Shown piece by piece: positions 42,000-51,398 of a stretch of 64,000 bases of DNA; positions within the stretch are counted from its first letter, which is position 1; each line of letters starts with the position of its first letter. Source of the DNA: an uncultured Clostridia bacterium (GTDB taxonomy: Bacteria; Bacillota; Clostridia; Lachnospirales; Lachnospiraceae). The notes below the pieces were generated by a model. The model saw nothing but the letters and a program-made list of their open reading frames with translations, was not told where the DNA came from and did no database searches. Both the position numbers and the translations under genes were made by a program. Location: the NCBI GenBank assembly GCA_947174885.1, contig CAMWKO010000003.1, positions 1-64,000 of the forward strand, in the 5' to 3' direction.

Positions 42000-43026
42000 A
42001 ACAGTTTTAATAACCGGGCATAACGGATTTAAAGGAAGCTGGCTGGTAAAATGGCTGGATATGCTTGGGGCATATACGATTGGCTTTTCTATGGAGGCTG
42101 AAAAGGAAAGTGGTATTCATCAGCTTTCATTAAGCGGAAAGCATATAGAAATAACAGGTGATGTAAGAAATAGAGAGAGTCTTAAGGCAATAGAAAAATA
42201 CAAGCCTGAAATCGTAATTCATCTGGCAGCACAGGCAATAGTAGGAAAGGCTAAGGAAAGTCCTGTAGAAACCTTTGAAACAAATCTGATGGGAACAGTC
42301 AATTTACTGGAAGTGCTTAGAGGTATAGACAGTGTTAAAGCCGTGGTAGTAGTTACCAGTGACAAGGTATATCAGAATAATGAAACCATGGAAGGGTATG
42401 TGGAGGATTCTCCATTAATGGGAAATGAACCATATTCCTGCAGTAAGGTGTGTGAGGAACAGGCTGCAAAAGCATACTATGAAAGCTATTTTAAAGCTAT
42501 GGGGATAGGTGTGGCAGTGGCAAGAGCAAGTAATGCTTTTGGCGGAGGAGATTATCATTTTGACAGGTTAATACCGTATCTGGAAAAATGTTATTTTGAA
42601 AACACGCCTTCAGTAATAAGAAATCCCAATGCCGTAAGACCATGGCAATATGTATTGGATTTACTGAATGGGTATCTTATACTGGCGGAGAAGCTGTATC
42701 AGGATTTTACGGAATACTCAGGTGCGTATAATTTCGGACCGGATAAAAAGGAGCTTTATACGGTATCAGAAATTGCAGATATGATATGCAATAAGACTGT
42801 TATAGGAAGAAAGCAGGATTATTACGAGGCAGGACTTTTATTTATTGATTCTTCAAAAAGCAGGCAGCTGTTGGGTTGGAAAACAATATTTAATGTAAAG
42901 GCGGGAATAGAACAGACCACACTCGCCTATGAAGAATATTTTAGAAACGGGAATACAAATTCATTATATGAGAAACGAATAACGGAATTTGAAAGGCAAA
43001 TGGAGGAAGACAATGGAAATAAGTAA
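41968..43026 (+). CDS. rfbG: CDP-glucose 4,6-dehydratase
   Basis: A 352-residue SDR that converts CDP-glucose to CDP-4-keto-6-deoxyglucose. The glycine loop is GHNGFKGSWLVKWLD, typical of RfbG (GHTGFKGSWL). Further marks are VIHLAAQAIVGKAKESPVETF, VTSDKVYQN, the YSCSK catalytic tetrad, and RPWQYVLDLLNGYL. It works directly after the cytidylyltransferase RfbF. Its start lies inside the end of the preceding SDR, so translation is coupled. It confirms that this operon makes a CDP-linked deoxysugar. Confidence 0.95.
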   Translation: MRMNRDFWTNKTVLITGHNGFKGSWLVKWLDMLGAYTIGFSMEAEKESGIHQLSLSGKHIEITGDVRNRESLKAIEKYKPEIVIHLAAQAIVGKAKESPVETFETNLMGTVNLLEVLRGIDSVKAVVVVTSDKVYQNNETMEGYVEDSPLMGNEPYSCSKVCEEQAAKAYYESYFKAMGIGVAVARASNAFGGGDYHFDRLIPYLEKCYFENTPSVIRNPNAVRPWQYVLDLLNGYLILAEKLYQDFTEYSGAYNFGPDKKELYTVSEIADMICNKTVIGRKQDYYEAGLLFIDSSKSRQLLGWKTIFNVKAGIEQTTLAYEEYFRNGNTNSLYEKRITEFERQMEEDNGNK

Positions 43027-43831
43027 ATATCAGGAATTGGCTAACAGTATCAGAAAAGATGTACTTACGCTTACTTATGAGAAGAAGGCAGGATTTATAG
43101 GCTCTTCTTTTTCCTGTGCTGATATTTTTGCAGTATTATATGGAGGCTATGTAAGGTTAAATATTAATGATTCCGAAGATGAAAGTAATGATACTGTAAT
43201 ATTAAGCAAGGGACATGCAGCCTCTGCGTGGTATGCAGCCTTAGCAAATATCGGAGCACTTTCAAAGGAAAGACTGTTTGAAGAATTTCATAAAAGCGGT
43301 GGCAGGTTAGGCGTTCATCCTAAAAGAAATTCTGCAACAGGTATTGAAACCTCTACAGGCTCACTTGGGCAGGGCTTAGGACTGGGATGTGGTGCGGCGC
43401 TTGCTTATAAAATAAAAAAGCAGAATAACAGAGTTTTTGTAATATTAGGTGATGGAGAATGTAATGAGGGCTCTGTATGGGAAGGGTTTATGCTGGCAAA
43501 GAAATACAAATTAAATAATCTCATTGTATTTATAGACAGAAACAGGCTTCAATCCTATGGACATGATGATGAGGTTCTGAATATGGGTGAAATGAAACCA
43601 CGTCTTGAGAGCTTTGGATTTAATACGCTTGAAATAGATGGTCATAGCTGTAAAGAGATAGATGATGCTCTTAAAAATGCAGTTAATTCTGACAAACCTA
43701 CAGCTATTATTGCAAATACAATTAAAGGCAAGGGTGTAGCTGAATTTGAGGATAAGGTTTTATGGCATTACAAATGGCCGGAAAAAGAACACTATGAGCA
43801 AGGATTGAAGGAGTTGAAGGAAAATGCGTAA
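43013..43831 (+). CDS. Transketolase-like protein, N-terminal (TPP-binding) subunit
   Basis: A 272-residue protein equal to the N-terminal third of transketolase. It has SKGHAASAWYAALA, ETSTGSLGQGLGLGCGAAL and the TPP/metal motif GDGECNEGSVWEGFMLAKKY. The frame opens at 42989, but GGAGGA lies before the ATG at 43013. Its stop overlaps the next gene, which encodes the C-terminal part. Split transketolases occur in pentose metabolism and also in secondary and sugar pathways that add a two-carbon branch. Its position between CDP-sugar genes favours the latter, but that is inference. Confidence 0.9.
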   Translation: MEISKYQELANSIRKDVLTLTYEKKAGFIGSSFSCADIFAVLYGGYVRLNINDSEDESNDTVILSKGHAASAWYAALANIGALSKERLFEEFHKSGGRLGVHPKRNSATGIETSTGSLGQGLGLGCGAALAYKIKKQNNRVFVILGDGECNEGSVWEGFMLAKKYKLNNLIVFIDRNRLQSYGHDDEVLNMGEMKPRLESFGFNTLEIDGHSCKEIDDALKNAVNSDKPTAIIANTIKGKGVAEFEDKVLWHYKWPEKEHYEQGLKELKENA

Positions 43832-44735
43832 AAGTTTTGTTGATACAATGATAGAATGTGCCAGAGAGGATGAAAATGTAGTACTGCTTATGGCAGAGGT
43901 GGGATTTTCAGTAGTAGAGCCGTTTGAAAAGGAATTTCCGGACAGATTTTTCAATACGGGTATAGCAGAGCAAAATCTTGTGCTTACGGCAGCAGGAATG
44001 GCACTTAAAGGTCTTCGTCCGGTGGCGTATTCAATGTCAGCATTTCTTGATTCCAGAGCCTTTGAGCAGATAAAGGTAAGTGTAGCTTATCAAAACCTGC
44101 CGGTAGTTCTTATAAGTGTAGGCTCAGGTTTATCCTATGGAGAGATGGGTTCAACTCACCATGCGATTGAGGAAAGTGCAATAATGAGGAGTCTGCCAAA
44201 CTTAAATGTGGTATTTCCGTCTAATGCAGTTGAATTAAGGGGTGCTTTGAAAAAAGCACTTTCAGATAATAAGCCATATTATATAAGCTATCCGAAGGCT
44301 ATGGCACCGGAAATGGAGGAATATCCGTTTGAGCCGGGAAAAGCAGTATGTCACAGAGAAGGAAAAGATGGCTCAATACTTGCCTTTGGCTTTAGTGTAA
44401 ATGACGCGATAGCAGCAAGCGATATATTAAAGGATAAGGGCTTAAATATAGGAGTGTATGGTTTCCATACAGTGAAGCCTTTAGACAGAGAGGCAATTTG
44501 TAAGGCGGCAGCTACAGGCAATATATTTGTGGTGGACGAACATAATTACAGTGCAGGTATGGGAGGAGAGACAGCCAGAATTTTGCTGGAAAATAAAATA
44601 AAGATTGATAATTTTGTGGATATTTCAGTTCCGGATTGTTTCCAAAACGTGGTTGCAAGATATGCTGAAATGAAAGAAATGTACAGCTTAGATGCAAAGG
44701 GCATAGCTGAAAAAATAGAGAAAAGTCTTAATTGA
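43824..44735 (+). CDS. Transketolase-like protein, C-terminal (pyrimidine-binding) subunit
   Basis: The partner of the preceding gene, 303 residues. It has FNTGIAEQNLVLTAAGMAL with the catalytic glutamate, RPVAYSMSAFLDSRAFEQIK, and the C-terminal transketolase domain (FSVNDAIAASDILK, VDEHNYSAGMGG). It overlaps the N-terminal subunit by 8 bp. Both subunits together form one active site at the dimer interface. In this setting the enzyme may move a two-carbon unit to a keto-deoxysugar, as proposed for AviB1/AviB2-type proteins. A housekeeping role is possible but less fitting. Confidence 0.9.
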   Translation: MRKSFVDTMIECAREDENVVLLMAEVGFSVVEPFEKEFPDRFFNTGIAEQNLVLTAAGMALKGLRPVAYSMSAFLDSRAFEQIKVSVAYQNLPVVLISVGSGLSYGEMGSTHHAIEESAIMRSLPNLNVVFPSNAVELRGALKKALSDNKPYYISYPKAMAPEMEEYPFEPGKAVCHREGKDGSILAFGFSVNDAIAASDILKDKGLNIGVYGFHTVKPLDREAICKAAATGNIFVVDEHNYSAGMGGETARILLENKIKIDNFVDISVPDCFQNVVARYAEMKEMYSLDAKGIAEKIEKSLN

Positions 44736-44755
44736 CCTGTGTTTTGGAGATTGTG

Positions 44756-45670
44756 ATGAAAAAGGTATTGATTACAGGAGCAAGCGGATTATTGGGGAAG
44801 GCTGTACTACGACAGCTGGAGGAAAAAAAAGAGTATGAGGTTTATGCAGTAACTACAAAGCAGGAAAACCTCAGAGGCTATGACTATGCCCATATAACCT
44901 TATGTGATTTATCAGATGAAGCACAGTGTGATAAAATTATAAAGACCATAGCTCCCGATATACTTATTCATCTTGCTTGGAATCAGGAAAACAGTGATTT
45001 TAGAATGTCCGAAGAAAATCTTAAATGGTTAAATATAAGCACGGGACTTCTGTATTTATTTGAAAAATACGGTGGTAGAAGATTTTTATTTGCAGGAAGC
45101 AGCTCCGAGTATGATGGGGCAAACGGTGTATTTGATGAATCGGCAGATATAATTCCCGCCACCTTATACGGACTTTGCAAAAAGACCTTTAATGAATTTG
45201 CAAATCAGTATTGCAGGATTAGAAATATAGATTATGTGGGTATGAGACTGTTTACCATATATGGCAGGGAAGACAGACATTCCTTTGGGGCAATTCCCTC
45301 AACTATTCAGGGGCTTATTAATGGTGAGAAGATAATCTGTAACAGCCCTAATACTACCCGAGATTATATATACGCAGAGGATGCGGCTCATATAGTTGTT
45401 CAGCTTATGGAGCATACTTATAAAGGAATATTAAATGTGGCTTCCGGAATACCCAGAAATATGAGAGAGGTATTTGAATGTATAGGGAAATCATTAAATC
45501 AGTTGGAAAATATCAGATTTAATGAGAAAAATATGACAGAAAACAGGTTTGAGGCTGATATTTCTTTAATGAAACAGCTTGGGCTTACCGGATATAACAG
45601 CTCTTTCGAGAAAAATATAGATGATATAGTGAAAGGCAGGCTTGAAATGTATAGGAGGAATAATAATTGA
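44756..45670 (+). CDS. NAD-dependent epimerase/reductase (extended SDR), second paralogue
   Basis: A 304-residue SDR with TGASGLLG, DILIHLAWNQENSDFR, AGSSSEYDG and the catalytic YGLCK. Its pattern is close to that of the SDR at 41130-41999, so the two are paralogues. Two reductases or epimerases in one CDP-sugar pathway could act at different carbons, or one could act on the branched side chain. TTGGAGA precedes the ATG at 44756; an earlier frame start at 44732 has no site. A short gap and the aldo/keto reductase follow. Confidence 0.85.
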   Translation: MKKVLITGASGLLGKAVLRQLEEKKEYEVYAVTTKQENLRGYDYAHITLCDLSDEAQCDKIIKTIAPDILIHLAWNQENSDFRMSEENLKWLNISTGLLYLFEKYGGRRFLFAGSSSEYDGANGVFDESADIIPATLYGLCKKTFNEFANQYCRIRNIDYVGMRLFTIYGREDRHSFGAIPSTIQGLINGEKIICNSPNTTRDYIYAEDAAHIVVQLMEHTYKGILNVASGIPRNMREVFECIGKSLNQLENIRFNEKNMTENRFEADISLMKQLGLTGYNSSFEKNIDDIVKGRLEMYRRNNN

Positions 45671-45720
45671 ACGAATAAGAGAGTTTAGTAGTGTTAATTA
45701 TTTAGAATAATGGTGATTTT

Positions 45721-46665
45721 ATGAAGCTTATTTTGGGAACTATGACCTTTGGACAACAGGTAGAAGAGGCAGAAGCAAAACAAATATTACAAAAATATAT
45801 TGACTCCGGATATGGAGAGATTGATACAGCCTTTGTTTATAATGAAGGGAATAGTGAAAAGATACTTGGCAAAATTCTTAACGGCATATCAGACTATACT
45901 GTTGCAACAAAGGTAAATCCACGAATAACCGGAAAATTGGACTATGCAGCAGTTATGCAGCAGTTTGAAACATCATTAGCCAGAATGAACAGAGAGAATA
46001 TAGATATTCTTTATTTACATTTTCCTGATGAGGATAAAAATATAGAGAGTGCATTAATGGCATGTGATGAATTGTACAGAAAAGGAAAAATAAAGGAAAT
46101 AGGATTTAGTAATTTTTCAAAAGAATCTGTAGAAATGCTTACAGAAAAGTGTACTAAAAATTCGTGGAAATGTCCTACGGTATATCAGGGTCTATACAAT
46201 CCGCTTAGCAGAAATGTGGAGGAATTATTCGAGGTACTCAGAAAATATGAGTATCGCTTTTATGCCTATAACCCGTTAGCAGGAGGAATACTTTCAGGTA
46301 AATACAATCGCTATGAGGAATCACCTGAAAATGGAAGATTTGTATGCAGACCTAATTATAAAAACAGGTATTGGAAAGAAAGTTTTTTTGATGCGATGGA
46401 TTTAATTAAAAAATCCTGTGAGGAATATAATATTGAGATGTATTCGGCTGCATACAGATGGCTGGCTTATCATTCAAGACTTAGCAGCAGCGATGGTGAT
46501 GGTATCATTATAGGTGCTTCTAATATAAAACAGCTTGAGTTAAATATTGAGGCGATAGGACAGGGCAGGCTGCCGGAGGAAATAGCAGGAGCATTTGACA
46601 GGGCGTGGGAAATATGCAAAAAGGATGCCCCACAGTACTATAGAAACGTAAACTTTAAAGGATAG
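45721..46665 (+). CDS. Aldo/keto reductase
   Basis: A 314-residue TIM-barrel oxidoreductase with MKLILGTMTFGQQV, the catalytic set D (EIDTAFVYNEG), Y within the same motif, K (VATKVN) and H (YLHFPD). It also has GKIKEIGFSNFS and the cofactor-binding end GIIIGASNIKQLELN. It uses NAD(P)H to reduce a carbonyl, and in this operon probably acts on a keto-sugar or an aldehyde made by the decarboxylase encoded next. It starts 50 bp after the SDR gene and is followed by that decarboxylase after 4 bp. Confidence 0.9.
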   Translation: MKLILGTMTFGQQVEEAEAKQILQKYIDSGYGEIDTAFVYNEGNSEKILGKILNGISDYTVATKVNPRITGKLDYAAVMQQFETSLARMNRENIDILYLHFPDEDKNIESALMACDELYRKGKIKEIGFSNFSKESVEMLTEKCTKNSWKCPTVYQGLYNPLSRNVEELFEVLRKYEYRFYAYNPLAGGILSGKYNRYEESPENGRFVCRPNYKNRYWKESFFDAMDLIKKSCEEYNIEMYSAAYRWLAYHSRLSSSDGDGIIIGASNIKQLELNIEAIGQGRLPEEIAGAFDRAWEICKKDAPQYYRNVNFKG

Positions 46666-46669
46666 AAAA

Positions 46670-47797
46670 ATGTATAATATATTTGTTGATGAGCTTAGAA
46701 AAAACGGAATAGATTTTTTTACAGGTGTACCCGATTCTTATTTAAACGGATTTTGCAGATATTTGTCACAAAATTGTACGAATGAAAATAATGTGATTAC
46801 TGCAAATGAAGGAAATGCAATAGCTTTAGCAGCAGGGTACTATATTGCCACCGGAAAAATACCTGTGGTGTATATGCAGAATTCCGGCTTGGGAAATGCT
46901 GTTAATCCTTTGGTTTCATTGACAGATAAAAATGTTTACTCCATACCGATGATTTTAGTAATTGGCTATAGAGGTGAGCCTGAAACTAATGACTGGGCGC
47001 AGCATAGCAGACAGGGACAGATTACGGTAGATTTGCTTAAGCTGATGAATATTAAAAGTACTATAATAGACAGGGACAGTAATATTGAAGAGGAAATTAA
47101 AGCCTGTATAGATACAATAGAAAAGGAAAAGTCTAGTTATGCCTTTGTTATAAAAAAGGGTGTTTTTACTGAAAAGAAAAGTGATATTACAGATATTAAT
47201 TACAGTATGGGCAGAATGGAAGCAATAGAAGCAGTTCTCGACTATTATGGGGATAATGCAATTTTTATTGCGACTACAGGAAGAGCAACGAGAGAATTAT
47301 ATCATCTGAGAGAGGAAAGAGGAGAAGCTCATAATAATGATTTTTTAAATGTGGGAGCCATGGGACATACCTCATCAATAGCCATGGGGATTGCTTTGAA
47401 AAATAAAGCTAAAAAAGTAGTATGTCTGGACGGAGATGGTGCATTGGTTATGCACTTAGGCGCTATGACTACTGCTAAAAGACTGGGGTTGACAAATTTT
47501 ATACATATAGTGCTAAACAATGGAGTGCATGAATCAGTGGGAGGAGAGCCAACAGCAGGCTATATGGTGGATTTTACCACTATAGCAAGGGGGTGTGGAT
47601 ATGCTACCATGGATAGAGAAATTAGTGATAAAGCAGAGCTGTTATTGGCACTTAACAATTTATCGGAAGCAGATAAGCCCATTTTTTTAGATGTCAGAGT
47701 ACATCAGGGTTTAGGGAAAGGTGTAAGACCCTTAAATATAAATCATAAAGATTTATTAGAACAGATGGTGGAAGAATTGAACATAATTGAGGAATAG
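46670..47797 (+). CDS. Phosphonopyruvate-decarboxylase-like TPP enzyme
   Basis: A 375-residue thiamine-diphosphate enzyme. The N-terminal part has FTGVPDSYLNGFCRYL, NEGNAIALAAGYYIATGK and VVYMQNSGLGNAVNPL. The C-terminal part has the TPP motif CLDGDGALVMHLGAM and LNNGVHESVGGEPTAG. This pattern is that of phosphonopyruvate and sulfopyruvate decarboxylases. The PEP mutase that would make phosphonopyruvate is not in this window, so the real substrate may be another 2-oxo acid. The product would be an aldehyde, which the aldo/keto reductase encoded directly before it could reduce. Confidence 0.85.
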   Translation: MYNIFVDELRKNGIDFFTGVPDSYLNGFCRYLSQNCTNENNVITANEGNAIALAAGYYIATGKIPVVYMQNSGLGNAVNPLVSLTDKNVYSIPMILVIGYRGEPETNDWAQHSRQGQITVDLLKLMNIKSTIIDRDSNIEEEIKACIDTIEKEKSSYAFVIKKGVFTEKKSDITDINYSMGRMEAIEAVLDYYGDNAIFIATTGRATRELYHLREERGEAHNNDFLNVGAMGHTSSIAMGIALKNKAKKVVCLDGDGALVMHLGAMTTAKRLGLTNFIHIVLNNGVHESVGGEPTAGYMVDFTTIARGCGYATMDREISDKAELLLALNNLSEADKPIFLDVRVHQGLGKGVRPLNINHKDLLEQMVEELNIIEE

Positions 47798-47802
47798 TTA
47801 AG

Positions 47803-49089
47803 ATGTATAGCTTTAAAGGTAAAAAACTATTGATTTTAGGTGGTGCATTTCAACATTGCAAGGTTGTTGAGGCTGCACATAAATTAGGAATTGTTACATA
47901 TGTTGCAGATTATTTAACTGATTCACCTGCAAAGAAAATGGCAGATAAGGCATTATTAGTGGATATTAAGGATATTGATGCGTTAGTATCCATATGCAGA
48001 GAGGAAATGATAGATGGTGTAATAACCACATCTCTTGATCCCTGCCAGATTCCTTATCAAAGGATATGTAAGCAATTAGATTATCCATGCTTTGGAACAG
48101 AAGAACAGTTCCATATATTAACAAATAAGAAAGCATTTAAAAAATGCTGTAAAAAATATGGAGTTGATATTATTCCTTCTTATAGTGAAAAGGATATCGA
48201 ATTATTTTGTAATGGAAATATACAGATTGATTTTCCCGTAGTAGTTAAGCCTGTAGACAGCAGAGGGTCAAGAGGACAAGCAATATGCAGAGATATTAAT
48301 GAAGTAAAGGCAGCGATAGAGATTGCAAAAAGTGAGTCTTCAAACGGACAGGTAGTTATTGAGAAATATATGGGAAACTGTGATGATTTTACTATGACAT
48401 ATTTGTTTATAGACGGAAATGCGTATTTGATAAGAACAGGCGACAGATATCTTGGAACAGAGGAGAATGGTTTAAATAGAGTGGCAATAGCGGCAACAAG
48501 TCCATCCAAGCATACAGAGCTTTTTCTCAAATATGTTAATGAGAGAGTTATTCATATGCTAAAGGCAATCGGTATAAAGAATGGGCCTGTTTTTATTCAG
48601 GGATTTGTTGATGGAAATACAGTAAGATTTTATGATCCCGGGTTACGGTTTTCGGGAGGAGAGTATGAACGGCTATTAAAGCTTTCCACCGGTGTGGATA
48701 TTATTGAAATGCTAGTTAAATTTGCCTTATGTGGAAGATTTGAAGAAAATGGATTACCTGAAGAGCTTTATAAACTTGGGGGAAAGTATATTATGCAGCT
48801 GTGTCCCACACTTAAAGAGGGAAGAATTGCAGCTGTTTGTGGAGAAGAAAAGCTTAGGGAAAATGGAAATATAATAACCTATTCACCCAGATACGGGATA
48901 GGAGATAATATTTTATTGAAGCATGATGTAGGTCAGAGGTTTGCAGAAATATGTATTTTAAGCGATGATTTGAATAAAGAAGCAGAAAATGTTAAATTTG
49001 TACAGGAAACCTTACATATCATAGATACAAAAGGTCACGAAATGTTATATGATAGCTTTGATGTGAACAGATTATTTGATAAGGATTAA
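47803..49089 (+). CDS. ATP-grasp ligase
   Basis: A 428-residue ATP-grasp protein. The N-terminal preATP-grasp fold begins KLLILGGAFQHCKVVEAAHKLG. The ATP-binding part has FPVVVKPVDSRGSRGQ, GQVVIEKYMG and, for the metal, FIQGFVDGNTVRFYDPGLRFSGG. Members join a carboxylate, through an acyl-phosphate, to an amine or thiol. In this cassette it could couple the novel acid to an amino-sugar or amino acid. That is inference. It starts 5 bp after the decarboxylase gene and is followed after 3 bp by the MmgE/PrpD gene. Confidence 0.88.
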   Translation: MYSFKGKKLLILGGAFQHCKVVEAAHKLGIVTYVADYLTDSPAKKMADKALLVDIKDIDALVSICREEMIDGVITTSLDPCQIPYQRICKQLDYPCFGTEEQFHILTNKKAFKKCCKKYGVDIIPSYSEKDIELFCNGNIQIDFPVVVKPVDSRGSRGQAICRDINEVKAAIEIAKSESSNGQVVIEKYMGNCDDFTMTYLFIDGNAYLIRTGDRYLGTEENGLNRVAIAATSPSKHTELFLKYVNERVIHMLKAIGIKNGPVFIQGFVDGNTVRFYDPGLRFSGGEYERLLKLSTGVDIIEMLVKFALCGRFEENGLPEELYKLGGKYIMQLCPTLKEGRIAAVCGEEKLRENGNIITYSPRYGIGDNILLKHDVGQRFAEICILSDDLNKEAENVKFVQETLHIIDTKGHEMLYDSFDVNRLFDKD

Positions 49090-49092
49090 AAA

Positions 49093-50445
49093 ATGGATAA
49101 TAACATAACACAGCGCTTGGCGGAAATGATAAGTGGGGTATATATAAATAATAAGAATACTTTGGAGAATACTAAAAAACTGATTGTTGATTATATGTCA
49201 GCCTCTTATGCAGGATATCAGTATAATAGAAAATTTAATCAGGCTGTGGAGGAGATACTTTTGCCAATTAGTGGAGGCGAGGAGGCTTCTGTATTTAATT
49301 CAGATAAAAAACTGCCCGTAGCTATAGCAGCTTTTTTAAACGCAACTTATGCCCATGGTGCAGATATAGATGATGGCCATAGACGGGCAATGGGGCATAT
49401 AGGTGCAAGTGTTATTTCAGCAGTTTTTGCTTTGGCTGATTCTCTATCAGTAAGTGAGGAAAAGGTTTTACTGGCTATTATTGTGGGATATGAGGTTTAT
49501 GTAAGATTATCCTCCTGTGTTCAACCCGGAATGGTGAAAAGAGGATTTCATTCCACCGGAACTGCAGGTGCAATAGCCTGTGGTGCTGCTTGTGCAAAGC
49601 TTTTAGACCTAAATGAAAGAGAGATCGAAAGTGCCATTTCTATGTCTGCAACACAATCAAGCGGATTGTTAATTGTAGGAGAAACAGGGCAGCTTGTAAA
49701 ACCATTAAGCCCTGCTAGAGCAGCAGAAACAGGAGTTTTTTCTGCGTTGCTTGCAAAGAAGGGAATAGAAGGGCCTCAAAATTCTTTGGAAAGTAAAAAA
49801 GGATGGTTTCATACCATGTCAGAGCATTTTGACATTGATATATTGTTCAGAGACTTTGAAATGCTGAATGCTGTTAATGAGTGCTATGTAAAGCCATATC
49901 CGTCCTGCAGACATACACATTGTGGTATAGAAGCAGCTTCAAGGCTGCATGAAAAAGTAGTTTATAATGATATTGAAAAAATTGAAATATATATATATGA
50001 GAACGCCATTAATCTGGCAGGAGTTATTTCTTTCCCTAAGAATATGGATGAAGCAAAGTTTTCTATACAGTATACTCTTGCATGTGCAATATATTATGGA
50101 GAATTTAAACTGGAATACTTATTCCCGGATGCAGTGGACAAAGAGGTATATAATATTATTCCTAAAATTGAGCTAATATGTGATAATGATATGGAAAGTT
50201 CTGAAAAAGGTATTCGAGGAGCGAGAGTAGTCATTATAAGTAAGGGGAACAAAAAATATGAAGAAACTGTTTTAAGACCAAAGGGAGAACCGGAAACTCC
50301 TTTTTTATGGGAGGATATATATATGAAGCTTCAACAATGTGCTTCGGATATGATTGGAAATGAAGAACAGAAAAAACTCATAAAAAAAATTATGAATTTA
50401 GGAGGAAAAAAAGAATTTTCTTATAGAGAATTATTTTATAGCTGA
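49093..50445 (+). CDS. MmgE/PrpD-family dehydratase-like protein
   Basis: A 450-residue member of the MmgE/PrpD family, which includes 2-methylcitrate dehydratase and cis-aconitate decarboxylase. Family marks are LIVDYMSASYAG, a GADIDDGHRRAMGHIGASVI motif with Asp/His residues of the active site, GFHSTGTAGAIACGAACAKLL and VKPYPSCRHTHCGIEAA. The substrate should be a tri- or dicarboxylic acid. Family members dehydrate, decarboxylate or isomerise. It sits between the ATP-grasp gene and a TIM-barrel-like gene and is part of the same transcript. Confidence 0.9.
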   Translation: MDNNITQRLAEMISGVYINNKNTLENTKKLIVDYMSASYAGYQYNRKFNQAVEEILLPISGGEEASVFNSDKKLPVAIAAFLNATYAHGADIDDGHRRAMGHIGASVISAVFALADSLSVSEEKVLLAIIVGYEVYVRLSSCVQPGMVKRGFHSTGTAGAIACGAACAKLLDLNEREIESAISMSATQSSGLLIVGETGQLVKPLSPARAAETGVFSALLAKKGIEGPQNSLESKKGWFHTMSEHFDIDILFRDFEMLNAVNECYVKPYPSCRHTHCGIEAASRLHEKVVYNDIEKIEIYIYENAINLAGVISFPKNMDEAKFSIQYTLACAIYYGEFKLEYLFPDAVDKEVYNIIPKIELICDNDMESSEKGIRGARVVIISKGNKKYEETVLRPKGEPETPFLWEDIYMKLQQCASDMIGNEEQKKLIKKIMNLGGKKEFSYRELFYS

Positions 50446-50461
50446 TATGAAAGGTAACACC

Positions 50462-51355
50462 ATGAAAGAAACCAGAGATTTTTTAGAAAAGCTCGGATTA
50501 CCGGGAGGAGATTTATATGAATTACCATTATCCGATAAGAGATTTAGTGACGGGGGTCAGTATAGATTAGAGGTACCGGGTATTCAGACTCCTAAGGTTA
50601 TGAGTGCGTTATTAGAAGAAATTGATAAATACGGATTATTTATTCACAGAGTTACCCAGACAAAGGGTATCTGGACTTTATTAGACGAAGAAATAAAGGA
50701 GATGGCAGATATTGCAAAAGAATGGGGAGTAGAACTGGTGCTGGCTATAGGACCTAGGGCTACAACAGATACCAGTGCATCTGTAAATACTCCTGAGGGT
50801 GTCAGAATGGGATACAGACTGAGGGGTCAGGAACAGATAGTAAGAGCCATAGAGGAAGTAAAAAGAGCTGCCGGATTGGGATGTCGTTCATTTTTAGTAT
50901 ATGATGAGGGGTGTCTGTGGGCATTAAATGAGTTTAGAAAGGCAGGAGAAATACCAACAGATTGCAGATTCAAGGTGTCTGCTCATACAGGGCATGGAAA
51001 TCCTGCTTCAGCTAAATTATTAGAAAGTATTGGTGCAGATTCCATTAATCCGGTAAGGGATATACAGCTTCAGATGCTGGCTGCAATGAGAAAGGCAATT
51101 AATATTCCTATTGATGTTCATACGGAAAATCCGGCATCAACAGGAGGTTTTATAAGACATTATGAGGTACCTGATATGATAAGGGTTGCTTCACCTATAT
51201 ATTTAAAGACGGGTGGCTCTGTTGCAAAGACACATAGCTGGGAAACCTCGGTAGATGATGCTAAAAAGAGAGCAAAGCAGATAGCATTAGTTAATCGTGT
51301 TATTAAGGAGTATTATAAAGAAGCAGTTGTTTCAGAGAAAGGCTCTGTAAATTAA
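50462..51355 (+). CDS. Unrecognised TIM-barrel-like enzyme
   Basis: A 297-residue protein with alternating helix and strand, probably a TIM barrel. I do not recognise its family with confidence; homologues may be labelled peptidase (U32-like) in databases. Striking polar segments are GPRATTDTSASVNTPEG, RSFLVYDEGCLWALNEF, KVSAHTGHGNPASAKLL and PIDVHTENPASTGGFIRHYE. The His, Asp and Glu residues at strand ends would suit a metal-dependent aldolase or isomerase. The frame opens at 50447, but AAAGG precedes the ATG at 50462. Its place among PrpD, HpcH and hydratase genes points to the same carboxylic-acid pathway. Confidence 0.7.
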   Translation: MKETRDFLEKLGLPGGDLYELPLSDKRFSDGGQYRLEVPGIQTPKVMSALLEEIDKYGLFIHRVTQTKGIWTLLDEEIKEMADIAKEWGVELVLAIGPRATTDTSASVNTPEGVRMGYRLRGQEQIVRAIEEVKRAAGLGCRSFLVYDEGCLWALNEFRKAGEIPTDCRFKVSAHTGHGNPASAKLLESIGADSINPVRDIQLQMLAAMRKAINIPIDVHTENPASTGGFIRHYEVPDMIRVASPIYLKTGGSVAKTHSWETSVDDAKKRAKQIALVNRVIKEYYKEAVVSEKGSVN

Positions 51356-51398
51356 CTAAAAGTGCAATCATGGATGATTGAAGCATTAGGAGGCAAAT

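Noticed and set aside
46670-47797. Phosphonate biosynthesis locus
   Set aside because: The decarboxylase-like gene fits, but no PEP mutase and no phosphonate aminotransferase or cytidylyltransferase accompanies it.
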